A stretch of DNA of 64,000 bases from a virus. Shown here piece by piece: positions 53,614-61,642 of this stretch; position 1 is the stretch's first letter, and each line of letters opens with the position of its first letter. Location: positions 62,001 through 126,000 of IMG/VR virus record IMGVR_UViG_3300035698_022838. One strand, given 5' to 3'. Position numbers and translations under genes: made by a program. Below the pieces are notes generated by a model. The model searched no databases, had not been told where the DNA came from, and saw nothing but the letters and a program-made list of their open reading frames with translations.

Positions 53614-55647
53614 TTAAAGCTTACCTTCGAGCGACTTCGCGACCCATGCTAGGTAATCATTTGAATACCCTTGTGGGCTTTTCGTCGTTGCCGACTCTGG
53701 TGTTTCCTGACCTTCGTTCAGTTTCTGAAGTCCGACTGGTTTAGCACCAAGTTGACGAGTTGACCAGAAATTCTTAATTTGGTACTCAGTGTCTAAGTTA
53801 TAGAAAGAAGCTTGAGCAATCACAGATTGCTTTTGTCCCTCATTTAGACCTTCCCAAAGTTCAGAATATGCTGATGGTATTTCATCAATAAATTTGTAAC
53901 CTGATGTTTCAGTGTTTTCTTCGTTTACCGCACTTACGGTCGTTTCTGCTTTTTGTGTTTGAGCAGTAGGCTCGACTTTCGTCTGTGCCTCATTTATATT
54001 ATCTTCAGTCTTTTGTGTTTTGACTGATTCTATCAATGAATCGATTTTATTACCAAGTGATGAATAATCACCTGCAAAACCAGATTCTACTAATTCTACT
54101 TTAGATGCACCTTCTGCGTTTTCTCTTGCGCTTTCATTTAAGGATGGTGCTGCTGTTCCTAATGATTCTGAGATTGATCCAACCTCATCGATATTTGTAT
54201 TCAATTTTTCTGCAATGTAATCTGAATAAGCTATACCTTTATTAAGGCCTTCTGCAATATACTCACTATAAGAAATTCCTTTATTAAGGTTTTCTGCAAT
54301 ATATTCGCTATAATTAATATCATTTTCTAATTTCTCTGCAATATATTCTGAATAAGCTATTCCCTTATCTAAATTCTCTGCCAAGTATTCTGAATATGAA
54401 ATTCCTCTATCTAAATTCTCTGCTAAGTATTCTGAATATGAAATGTTCTTACCAAGATTTTCTCCTAAATATTCTGAATATTGTAAACCATCATCGATTT
54501 TTTCTGCTAGATACTTAGAATAAGAAATGTTCTTATCTACACTTTCAGCAACATATTCTGAATATGAAATTCCTTTATCAACGTTTTCTGCAACATACTT
54601 AGAATAAGAAATATTCTTGTCTAGATTTTCAGCAATATACTTAGAGTAAGAAATACTACTATCTAAATTTTCTGCTAAATATTCGCCGTACTTAATTGCA
54701 CTATCAAGGTTTTCTGCTAGATAACCTGCGTATTTTTCAAGTTTAGTAACCCTTTCTTGTAGGGATATATCTTCAGGTGACGATTCAATGGCTTCGGGGG
54801 ATTCTACCTCAGAAGATTCCGCGACCGCTCCTACTTGTTTCATTTCACTGATCTGTCCTTCGAGTTTACCCATTGCTTCTTTAATAAAAATGGAATATTT
54901 GTTTAACTCTTCAGCAGTTACATATTCTTTGTTAGACTCCATAATGTCGGATTTATTTTTTTCTTGATCAAAAATCTTTTGAAATTCTTCGTTATTCTCA
55001 ACACTATATATCTTTACGTTTGACTCATTTTCGATACCAAAAGACTCATTTATACATTCTAGTGAATTAACCAATGAATTTTTACTCCTTGTTTCCATGA
55101 AATCTGCGTCTAAACCGCAACTTTCATACACTCTTTCAAGTTGTGCATCTGGAAATCCAGGGTCAGCTACTAAGTCATAGGTAAAGATTTTTTTAATCTG
55201 TACTTTCTTATCTGGACCAACATTTCCTGCTGCTCTTGATGAAATAGACAGTGGTATACCCTCGTCTACTAGTTTCTTAGCAATTTGTCCTGCTGGGGTA
55301 TCAAGTAATTTTACCTTAATCTTTAAAACTCTACCAGCCTCGTCATATTCTAGGTTTTCTATAACATGGGAAATATTCTTAAGAGATATGTCAAATTTCT
55401 CAGGGTGATCTAATTCACCAACGAGTCTTTTCTTACTCATTTTGGTTTTAAGATAGTCTAAATGAGGAAGATATTCGCCTTCTTCATAAATCCTTTTGTT
55501 ATTATTCTCTTTACCAAACTGAGCTGCAATACCCTGAAGAATATACTCATCGTTATTCCCAGTCTCTACCTTAGAAACAGTTAAACTGTTGTCTTGCTTT
55601 TCTAAAATAAAGAGTAATTGTTCTTCTATTGATGGAAGCTCTTTCAT
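53614..55647 (-). CDS. Prohead protease (gp21-like) fused to a scaffold region with 13 tandem repeats (677 aa)
   Basis: Residues 20-170 are a gp21-type serine protease of the phage prohead family: RLVGELDHPEKFDI holds the catalytic His (H81), PLSISSRAAGNVG the Ser (S136 or S137), and FTYDLVADPGFPDAQL the closing motif. From about residue 245 the protein is acidic and helical. Residues 305-486 are thirteen 14-residue repeats of type ISYSEYLAENLDKG. The C-terminal 150 residues (EIPSAYSELWEGLNEGQKQS, WSTRQLGAKPVGLQK) look like scaffold. Five [LI]NE sites (INESF, LNESA, INEAQ, two LNEGQ) fit self-digestion of the scaffold, as happens to T4 gp22. T4 has separate genes 21 and 22. Confidence 0.85.
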   Translation of the reverse strand: MKELPSIEEQLLFILEKQDNSLTVSKVETGNNDEYILQGIAAQFGKENNNKRIYEEGEYLPHLDYLKTKMSKKRLVGELDHPEKFDISLKNISHVIENLEYDEAGRVLKIKVKLLDTPAGQIAKKLVDEGIPLSISSRAAGNVGPDKKVQIKKIFTYDLVADPGFPDAQLERVYESCGLDADFMETRSKNSLVNSLECINESFGIENESNVKIYSVENNEEFQKIFDQEKNKSDIMESNKEYVTAEELNKYSIFIKEAMGKLEGQISEMKQVGAVAESSEVESPEAIESSPEDISLQERVTKLEKYAGYLAENLDSAIKYGEYLAENLDSSISYSKYIAENLDKNISYSKYVAENVDKGISYSEYVAESVDKNISYSKYLAEKIDDGLQYSEYLGENLGKNISYSEYLAENLDRGISYSEYLAENLDKGIAYSEYIAEKLENDINYSEYIAENLNKGISYSEYIAEGLNKGIAYSDYIAEKLNTNIDEVGSISESLGTAAPSLNESARENAEGASKVELVESGFAGDYSSLGNKIDSLIESVKTQKTEDNINEAQTKVEPTAQTQKAETTVSAVNEENTETSGYKFIDEIPSAYSELWEGLNEGQKQSVIAQASFYNLDTEYQIKNFWSTRQLGAKPVGLQKLNEGQETPESATTKSPQGYSNDYLAWVAKSLEGKL
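54190..54735 (-). repeat. Thirteen in-frame 42-nt tandem repeats in the scaffold region
   Basis: Each unit encodes 14 residues of type SYSEY(L/I/V)AEN(L/V)DKG(I). Copies differ at many synonymous and some coding positions. The regular aromatic-Glu/Lys-aromatic spacing suggests a solenoid or coiled rod. First unit at 54735 (KYAGYLAENLDSAI), last ending at 54190. Confidence 0.95.
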
Positions 55648-55673
55648 TTGTTGACTTGTAGTTTATTTATTAT

Positions 55674-55681
55674 TATATATC
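55674..55681 (-). promoter_or_regulatory. Candidate late promoter core upstream of protease-scaffold/capsid
   Basis: Core GATATATA in context AAAAGATATATAATAA, 26 nt before ATG 55647, in a 72-nt gap. It would drive protease-scaffold and capsid up to the terminator at 51832. Confidence 0.55.
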
Positions 55682-55719
55682 TTTTTAAATTCAAAGAAAT
55701 TTGGACGTTTTTTTATAGG

Positions 55720-58404
55720 CTATTCATATTTAATACCATTCTCTATACCATTAACAAAATCAACAGCCTCTTTAAATCCCTGATCCCCTGGCTTTATTCT
55801 TATAATACGATCACCTGGTTTTTTATCTCTATTCTTGATTATAACCCTTATTGGTTTATCATTCCTATCATATCTAATTTTAGCAGATGTTATTCTTTTC
55901 CAATCTTGAATTCCTAATTTTTTCTTTAAATCATCACTTGCGAATTCATCGAATACATTTACTCCACCTTCAACATCTTCATCCTTAATTGTTAATGAAT
56001 TCTTTCTTTCCTTTATTCTAACATCACCTTTTGTAGTTTTTATTGCTTCTCCTCCCTCGTCCGCATCATCTTCCCTTTCTATTGGGTCAATTTCTACTCC
56101 ATCCTCTTCATCAGGTCCAACAGGTTTTTTAACCCCGATTTCTATTAAACCATATCTAGGCTCATTTACAGGATCCATTGATGTAACTTCTACCGAAACT
56201 GTAGCATCTTCCTGTGGATTTAAACTATCAACACCAACTTGGAAATATTTATAAGATCCAACTTTGCCACTTTTTTCTGAATTTGCAAAAGATTTTTCCT
56301 TTACCATATATGCAATAACCACAGATTGTGGATAGTCAAGTTCTATTTGTGGTTCCAAATCATCTATGCGTTTAACATATTCATTTGCCCATTCATTTTC
56401 ACTTTTAAATTCTTTTTTCTCTTTACCTTCTTCTTTATCTTCTTCTTCTAAAATAGCATCATTAAAACTATTGAATGAATGTAGTGACTTAGAAAATGCT
56501 ACATCCGATTCATAACTCTCAACTAATTTTGTATTTCTGTCGACAGGAAATAATTCTGCAACATCCATAGCTTCTAATGACTTTTGACCAATCAACGTAC
56601 CACTTACATTTATATCATCCCCATTATCATTTTTATAGTGGAATTCGTATGTAGGTTTAGCACTTCCAGGTACTTTAAATGGACTATCTGGTGCATTATT
56701 ATATGCTTCTTTTATTTTCTCCCAGTCGCCATAACCAGCAAAACCAGTAGGATATGTGTATTCAACAATATCAGGAATTAGAATAGTTTCAAATTCTAAA
56801 TCGTCATTATCTAAATATCCTCTTTCGAAAACATCTGAATTATTAAATGCTAACATTATAAGGTCATTGTCTTTGAGTAGTTTTTCGTAGGATTTTGAGT
56901 TTACATTAGCTAGTATGAAAATTGATTTTTCATCAAACTCACCAATCTTAACAAGACTCATAGTCGTTCTCGTATCATTAGAACCTATTAAACTTCCAAG
57001 TTCTTGTCCAAAATTAGAATTCTCGTCCATTGTCCAACAAACTGTAATTGGTTTTCCAGTTTCAATTTGTGCAGGATTGAATTTCTTATACGCAAAATCT
57101 TTTACCTTAGTATACGTAGGTGCTTGGTTAGAACTAGCCCAATTAAAAATTCGTTGTACTCCACCAACAATTTCAATCGCAGCAGCAACTATCCAACCAA
57201 CAGGATTCGAAGCAAGACCAACTCTTGCAAGAGTTTTAATAGCAACTTTACCTGCTCCTCTAGCAGCAATTTTAGTTATGAGTCTAGCAGTAGTCTTACC
57301 TATAACACCTTTAGTAGCACCAAGTTTAGTAAATGCTGTTCTAGCTGCACCTTGACCTAATTTCTTTCCGGTTTTAACACTATACATAACGCCTCTTCTC
57401 ATAAATGAGCCACCACTTTTTGCACTTGCTTTAGATACTACTACTTTTTTACCACCATTCTTAGCCCAATTTTTAAGTGCTGTCCATCCTGCTTTACCAG
57501 TTTTTCCTGCTTTACTTGTTCCAGCTGCTCCAGCTGTACTCGCTGCTTTACCAAATATTAAATTACCAACTTTTGGGAACGTATGTCTAAATGTATTATA
57601 TGCAAGTTTACCTTTGCCCCAATTATTATAAACACCGCCTACTGCTTTATACATTTTCCATACACTATACACACTAGCCGCACCCCATGCAACTGCCCAT
57701 GTAGCACCAACACCAAGAATAGCAAGTCCTACATCTCGTGAATAATTATTAGTCTTCTCTATGAATGTACCTGGATCATCAATTTTACCTAATGGTATAC
57801 TATGATCTAGATTAGCTAATATAACTGCTCCATTTTCATTAAGGGTTGTTATTCTAACTACTTGTCTAGCAGTTTCATTAGTATTACCTTCACCGTCAAT
57901 TTGATCTATTATTACTCCATATGGTATATTTTTTTCAAGATCTTCTATATTAAGCACATCTTTTATTTCACCAGAATCTCTTAAAGCTTCTATTGCAAAA
58001 CCAAGTTTTATGTATTTTTTAAGTGATTCTTTTGAACCACTAGTATTACCTTCAGCTTCTAATAATTTATGATATTTCTGAAACGATATGAATTTACCAT
58101 CTTCAGTAAGATTAGTTAAATTTTCATTAATAATGCTACCTTTAACAGAATCTCTTGCTAGTAAACTCTCTAATAAACGCTCACTAGAAAAATCTTCATC
58201 ATTTTCAACTGCCTCTGCTTGCCATTCTCTTGGGTTTTTCTCCAACCACTTATTCCAATCTTCTGAGTATGCCCACCATTGGAAATCATTAAAATCAGTT
58301 TCTTCACCCTTTCTATCTAATGGTAATGTCATTATGGGGAACATATTACTCTCACCTTTACTTGATGTTGTATATTTAACACCCTTTTTAAAAACTAAAA
58401 TCAT
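55720..58404 (-). CDS. Large candidate capsid-internal/ejection protein, membrane-active-looking, multiply processed (894 aa)
   Basis: No family is recognised. Three candidate processing sites are seen: SIINENLTN (E94), FQKYHKLLEAEGN (E116) and HSFNSFNDAILEEEDKE (E653); the last two look like internal copies of the targeting peptide. Residues 225-249 (VGLAILGVGATWAVAWGAAS) and 395-421 (ASNPVGWIVAAAIEIVGGVQ) are hydrophobic. Between them lies a Lys/Ala/Gly-rich stretch (KAGKTGKAGWTALKNWAKNG; SKASAKSGGSFMRRG) that could bind DNA or membranes. This mix recalls ejection or pore proteins. The C-terminal part is beta-rich and charged. It follows the nucleotidyltransferase gene by 17 nt and precedes the capsid genes. 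Confidence 0.6.
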   Translation of the reverse strand: MILVFKKGVKYTTSSKGESNMFPIMTLPLDRKGEETDFNDFQWWAYSEDWNKWLEKNPREWQAEAVENDEDFSSERLLESLLARDSVKGSIINENLTNLTEDGKFISFQKYHKLLEAEGNTSGSKESLKKYIKLGFAIEALRDSGEIKDVLNIEDLEKNIPYGVIIDQIDGEGNTNETARQVVRITTLNENGAVILANLDHSIPLGKIDDPGTFIEKTNNYSRDVGLAILGVGATWAVAWGAASVYSVWKMYKAVGGVYNNWGKGKLAYNTFRHTFPKVGNLIFGKAASTAGAAGTSKAGKTGKAGWTALKNWAKNGGKKVVVSKASAKSGGSFMRRGVMYSVKTGKKLGQGAARTAFTKLGATKGVIGKTTARLITKIAARGAGKVAIKTLARVGLASNPVGWIVAAAIEIVGGVQRIFNWASSNQAPTYTKVKDFAYKKFNPAQIETGKPITVCWTMDENSNFGQELGSLIGSNDTRTTMSLVKIGEFDEKSIFILANVNSKSYEKLLKDNDLIMLAFNNSDVFERGYLDNDDLEFETILIPDIVEYTYPTGFAGYGDWEKIKEAYNNAPDSPFKVPGSAKPTYEFHYKNDNGDDINVSGTLIGQKSLEAMDVAELFPVDRNTKLVESYESDVAFSKSLHSFNSFNDAILEEEDKEEGKEKKEFKSENEWANEYVKRIDDLEPQIELDYPQSVVIAYMVKEKSFANSEKSGKVGSYKYFQVGVDSLNPQEDATVSVEVTSMDPVNEPRYGLIEIGVKKPVGPDEEDGVEIDPIEREDDADEGGEAIKTTKGDVRIKERKNSLTIKDEDVEGGVNVFDEFASDDLKKKLGIQDWKRITSAKIRYDRNDKPIRVIIKNRDKKPGDRIIRIKPGDQGFKEAVDFVNGIENGIKYE

Positions 58405-58421
58405 ATTTTCTTTTTTATTAA

Positions 58422-59213
58422 TTATTCGGAATAAATCCTGGAATAAGCTTTAGAAGCTAAATCTATTAGCTTCTCTATATATCCTTCATTTCTGAGCTTT
58501 TTAAAGGCGAGATTACCAATAGAAAGTTCTCCTCCATCGGAAAGTCCTTCCTTTCTCATCTTCTGTATTTTCTCTTTGAGTTTCAGTAACCTATCATAAA
58601 GCTCTTTCGCATCTTTAGGTAGATCCGGAATTAATATAAGTTTAGATTCTAATTTGTTTAAATCAGAAACTATTCCCTCGAATTTTTTATTAACGTCCTG
58701 ATCATCAATATCTGGTGGATTAAATTTAGGTTTTTTAATCCATTTATTTTCTTTTAGCGAATATAAACCAGATGCAACATGAGGTTCTTTAGTATCTTGG
58801 ATATAAAGTTCAACATCATGCCCTCTCATAACTATATCATGTCTTAGATTCCAAATAAATCTAACACCATCTACTGCTGCTTTTGTAACTTTCTTTGGTG
58901 CTTTTATTTTATTCAGGTCAATTAGTACATGTATATCTAAATCTGATTTAGACGTATATGTGTAATTAGCACTAGAGCCGGTTAATTGAATATCATCTAT
59001 TGGGGTAGTACCAAGAATATCATCGAATTTCTCATAGAAATCCTTAGCTATTTTCAAAAGTTTCTTTCTAACTAATGAATCGAAGACCCATTTTACTTCT
59101 CCATCCTTCTTTTTATACCTATCCCAAAATTTTGGATTAAGTTCGTCATTATAGAAGGATCCTATTTTCTTCTCGTTTATAGAGAAATCTTTAAAGTCTT
59201 TTACTGTATTCAC
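58422..59213 (-). CDS. Nucleotidyltransferase-fold protein with CTS-like start (263 aa)
   Basis: The motif TGSSANYTYTSKSDLDIHVL (G79-S80, D91, D93) is the nucleotidyltransferase core hG(G/S)...DhD, and GHDVELYIQD supplies the third acid (E135). The fold transfers NMP to protein, RNA or small molecules. The N-terminus VKDFKDFSINEKKIG is an exemplary targeting peptide with cleavage expected after E14. The start is GTG 59213 (the first codon of the peptide MNTVKDF), supported by the promoter core 19 nt upstream and by the peptide. The C-terminus is helical. Target is unknown; a packaged, injected modifier of host proteins or tRNA, like T4 Alt in logic only, is inference. Confidence 0.75.
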   Translation of the reverse strand: MNTVKDFKDFSINEKKIGSFYNDELNPKFWDRYKKKDGEVKWVFDSLVRKKLLKIAKDFYEKFDDILGTTPIDDIQLTGSSANYTYTSKSDLDIHVLIDLNKIKAPKKVTKAAVDGVRFIWNLRHDIVMRGHDVELYIQDTKEPHVASGLYSLKENKWIKKPKFNPPDIDDQDVNKKFEGIVSDLNKLESKLILIPDLPKDAKELYDRLLKLKEKIQKMRKEGLSDGGELSIGNLAFKKLRNEGYIEKLIDLASKAYSRIYSE

Positions 59214-59216
59214 AAA

Positions 59217-59253
59217 AAAGGATTATTTGGTTTATATATCCAAATAATCCTTT
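59217..59253 (-). terminator. Rho-independent terminator after the 114-aa gene, with promoter core in its loop
   Basis: A perfect 14-bp stem (AAAGGATTATTTGG / CCAAATAATCCTTT) with a 9-nt loop ATATATAAA, followed on the minus strand by T-rich sequence. The stem's last G plus the loop contains GATATATA. Confidence 0.92.
59233..59240 (-). promoter_or_regulatory. Candidate late promoter core inside the terminator loop
   Basis: Core GATATATA in context TTTGGATATATAAACC, 19 nt before GTG 59213, for the nucleotidyltransferase and 894-aa genes. Confidence 0.5.
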
Positions 59254-59276
59254 GAGTTATTCTTATGCTCTATTAT

Positions 59277-59621
59277 TTATGGTGGTCCTGTAGGAAATAG
59301 TGGTTGTCGATATTTATACGTCAGATCACATTTCTTACATGCAACCTTTCCATCTGTGATAATTCCAGAGTGGAACCATTTACAATACTCTAGTTTTATA
59401 TAATTAAGGAATTTAGAAATTGAGGAAGAAATAGTAAATCTAACATACCTATATTTCCAATATTTTATGACGAACCATGAGGTTGGGCTTATTAAACCAG
59501 GAATATTTAAGCCATATTTAATTCCACCATTTCCCCAATCCTTACAATAACTGCACCTACATACTATCCAATCATCACCCCATGTTGATCTACCTTTTAT
59601 ATGAACATCATGCAATATCAT
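59277..59621 (-). CDS. Hypothetical protein with four close cysteines (114 aa)
   Basis: CRCSYC near residue 22 and CKKC near residue 95 could form a zinc ribbon. Between them lies an aromatic stretch (TSWFVIKYWKYRYVRFTISS). No family is recognised. It starts on a TAATG overlap with the 78-aa gene and ends in a strong terminator. Confidence 0.6.
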   Translation of the reverse strand: MILHDVHIKGRSTWGDDWIVCRCSYCKDWGNGGIKYGLNIPGLISPTSWFVIKYWKYRYVRFTISSSISKFLNYIKLEYCKWFHSGIITDGKVACKKCDLTYKYRQPLFPTGPP

Positions 59622-59857
59622 TACTTTACAAAATGTGGTTTATTATCAAATACTTCCCACCATAAATGTCTCCAACCTGGTTGGATATAATGGCTTCTTT
59701 CAGCTTTATTTAATATTCGATGTCCTCCACTTTTACTCACATGTAAATGTGTTGGTTCTTTGATTGTAATAGTCTCACCATCCGGATATTTATAAGTTCT
59801 ATATCTTTCGCTACTAATATCAGTAAATTCTAATCCGCTTTCGTTTCTTAATTCCAT
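59621..59857 (-). CDS. Hypothetical protein (78 aa)
   Basis: The small basic protein has a central EPTHLHVSKSGGHRILNKAE and a final HLWWEVFDNKP. His-rich spacing (HLH, GGHR, SHY) could bind metal or RNA. No family is recognised. It starts 2 nt after the 54-aa gene and ends on a TAATG overlap. Confidence 0.6.
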   Translation of the reverse strand: MELRNESGLEFTDISSERYRTYKYPDGETITIKEPTHLHVSKSGGHRILNKAERSHYIQPGWRHLWWEVFDNKPHFVK

Positions 59858-59859
59858 AT

Positions 59860-60024
59860 TTATGTTGTTTTTAGATCGTTTACAATTTCACTTAAAAGCA
59901 TATAATACATATTTCCCATAGTCATTGCATCATCATTTCCCTCCATCTGCGACTCTAATCCAAGTTTCAACTCTTCAAAACCCTTTAGCTTTTCTTTGTA
60001 TTTTTCTAATAGTAGATTTTCCAT
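59860..60024 (-). CDS. Small hypothetical protein (54 aa)
   Basis: A 54-aa helical protein that starts MENLLLEKYKEKLKGFEELK and ends SEIVNDLKTT. ATG 60024 overlaps the exonuclease stop by 1 nt (TAATG) and the gene ends 2 nt before the next ATG, so it fills the gap exactly, which supports that it is translated. It is a short amphipathic helix pair with four Met near MGNMYYM. No family is recognised. Confidence 0.7.
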   Translation of the reverse strand: MENLLLEKYKEKLKGFEELKLGLESQMEGNDDAMTMGNMYYMLLSEIVNDLKTT

Positions 60025-60731
60025 TATCTAGCTGTTAATATCAAAATGTCAACTACTGCTTTTACATCTCTTTCACAATAATCCTTAATTTGTTCGATTT
60101 TTCCTTCAACCCAATAAGCTTCACTTACCATAGATCCATCCATATCTTCCTTTGGCGACTGTATACCTAGTGAACATGCTAAAAGATCTAAGCTTAAATA
60201 TTTCTGTTGACTCCAACTACCAAAAGCAAAAACTTCAGATGTATCGATATATGCAATCTCCCAAGGTTTTTTACCGAATACCATCAAGTTAGTAGGTACG
60301 GTATGTGATGATTTGGACGTGTAAATTATTCTCTTAGCTATACAAGGTACATCAAAACCTTTAACATTATGTCCAGTGATCTTTAAACCTTTATCTGCGG
60401 CATTCTGTAATACCTTAGCAGTATTCATTAAAATCTCTTCCTCGTTAGCACCATAGAAAGATGTTATTCTAGCACTCTCGTCATGCCATATACCAATTGA
60501 AACACACACTATTCTAGCAAATTCTGGTTCTAAGCTTGCTTTCTCTTTATAGATTTCAGCATTTGTAGCAGTAGAAAATTCAGGATATGCTCCTTTATAA
60601 TACTTACATCTACGATCCCACATTTTGGCTAAACGGGAATTTTCTTTTTCCATTGTTTCGTAATCTGGATAACCTGTTGCGGTTTCAACATCCAAAAACA
60701 AACACTTGTCTAATTGACTCTTGTCTATCAT
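60024..60731 (-). CDS. DEDDy 3'-5' exonuclease, PolB-exo-like (235 aa)
   Basis: The three exonuclease motifs are visible: LFLDVETATG (D14, E16), ITGHNVKGFDVPCIAKR (second motif with Asp), and IKDYCERDVKAVVD (Tyr...Asp, DEDDy type). The domain is like the 3'-5' exonuclease of B-family polymerases, but free-standing, with no polymerase domain. It would trim or proofread DNA 3' ends, or process RNA. It overlaps its neighbours by 1 nt at both ends (TAATG), between the UVDE-like gene and the 54-aa gene, in a nucleic-acid-metabolism group. Confidence 0.88.
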   Translation of the reverse strand: MIDKSQLDKCLFLDVETATGYPDYETMEKENSRLAKMWDRRCKYYKGAYPEFSTATNAEIYKEKASLEPEFARIVCVSIGIWHDESARITSFYGANEEEILMNTAKVLQNAADKGLKITGHNVKGFDVPCIAKRIIYTSKSSHTVPTNLMVFGKKPWEIAYIDTSEVFAFGSWSQQKYLSLDLLACSLGIQSPKEDMDGSMVSEAYWVEGKIEQIKDYCERDVKAVVDILILTAR

Positions 60732-61609
60732 TATTTTTTAAGTTTTTTATTTATAACTATTGGCTTTAGTGACATAGCCTCTGATCTGTATTTAATACAT
60801 GCTTTTTCTTCAACCGGTGAATCTAACAAAACATCCATCTTAAGGCCAAAAGTTGGTATGCGTCTTGTTAGATAGTCTGTTGTTTTAGTACTGAGTATTT
60901 TTCCGCCCTCGTCAATATCATCTGATTCACTATGTATGAATAATGGATTACTATCAAACCACGTAGAGCAACTTAAGAATAAAGCTTCTCTGATGGATAA
61001 ACCACCACTATTGAATCCATGGGCTAGAAATCTAAAACATATTGGTATATTAGTTCTGTAATAAATACCAGACATTAAATCAGTTACTGAAAAAAGACTT
61101 GGTTTGTCATCATTACAAACGATTAGTAACTTTTGGATGAATTTAGGAAGTAATTCAACTTCATCACAGAATCTACTCATGGTTTTCTTACGTGCGCCGT
61201 ACGCGCTCCCGATGCGAATTATTATAGAGGGTTCTTCCACACCAATAGCTTCTAGAAATCCACCCATTAATGTAAGAGTGGTTTTGGTTGTACCCAAACT
61301 TTCTGGTAATTGACTGCCAAGAAAATAAAAAGCTGGTAAATAGAAAACAATTCTATTCCCCTTTCTAATTCTTTGAGTGATATTATTTAACAATTCACTA
61401 TACTCATCATCCTCTTCAACTATAGATACATCAGGAAATGTGATATTTATTGGAAAATTAAAACAAGAAACCTTTAAACCATTTTTATGGTCTAGGTCAA
61501 GTCTTTTGTCTATTATGGTAAGAAATTCTGCTAGAGAATTAATCGGAGGGATCTTAAATAGATCTCTATTAATACATCCTAAATTATTGCTATCTCTACT
61601 TAATATCAT
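60731..61609 (-). CDS. UVDE-like TIM-barrel protein with altered metal site (292 aa)
   Basis: The framework of UV damage endonuclease (UVDE) is visible: NNLGCINRDL and KNGLKVSCFNFPINI at the start; NRIVFYLPAFYFLGSQLPES where UVDE has RLSFHPGQF...L-S; SIIIRIGSAYGARKKTMSRF where it has HxG; LLIVCNDDKPSLFSVTDLMS where it has ENDD; PICFRFLAHGF where it has the D-x-H-H type motif; TWFDSNPLFIHSESDD where it has TW...P-x-H-x-S. Several metal ligands appear replaced: the HPG His by Tyr90, HxG by R132, ENDD by Cys165, and the D by R193. It is therefore probably not a normal UVDE. It is coupled to the exonuclease gene by TAATG. Confidence 0.6.
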   Translation of the reverse strand: MILSRDSNNLGCINRDLFKIPPINSLAEFLTIIDKRLDLDHKNGLKVSCFNFPINITFPDVSIVEEDDEYSELLNNITQRIRKGNRIVFYLPAFYFLGSQLPESLGTTKTTLTLMGGFLEAIGVEEPSIIIRIGSAYGARKKTMSRFCDEVELLPKFIQKLLIVCNDDKPSLFSVTDLMSGIYYRTNIPICFRFLAHGFNSGGLSIREALFLSCSTWFDSNPLFIHSESDDIDEGGKILSTKTTDYLTRRIPTFGLKMDVLLDSPVEEKACIKYRSEAMSLKPIVINKKLKK

Positions 61610-61642
61610 TAATGATTTTAGTAGATAATAGATAGAAAGTTT

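Noticed and set aside
54190-54735. Regular 42-nt repeats as a CRISPR or origin iteron array
   Set aside because: They are in frame, have no spacers, and encode 14-residue protein repeats in the scaffold region.
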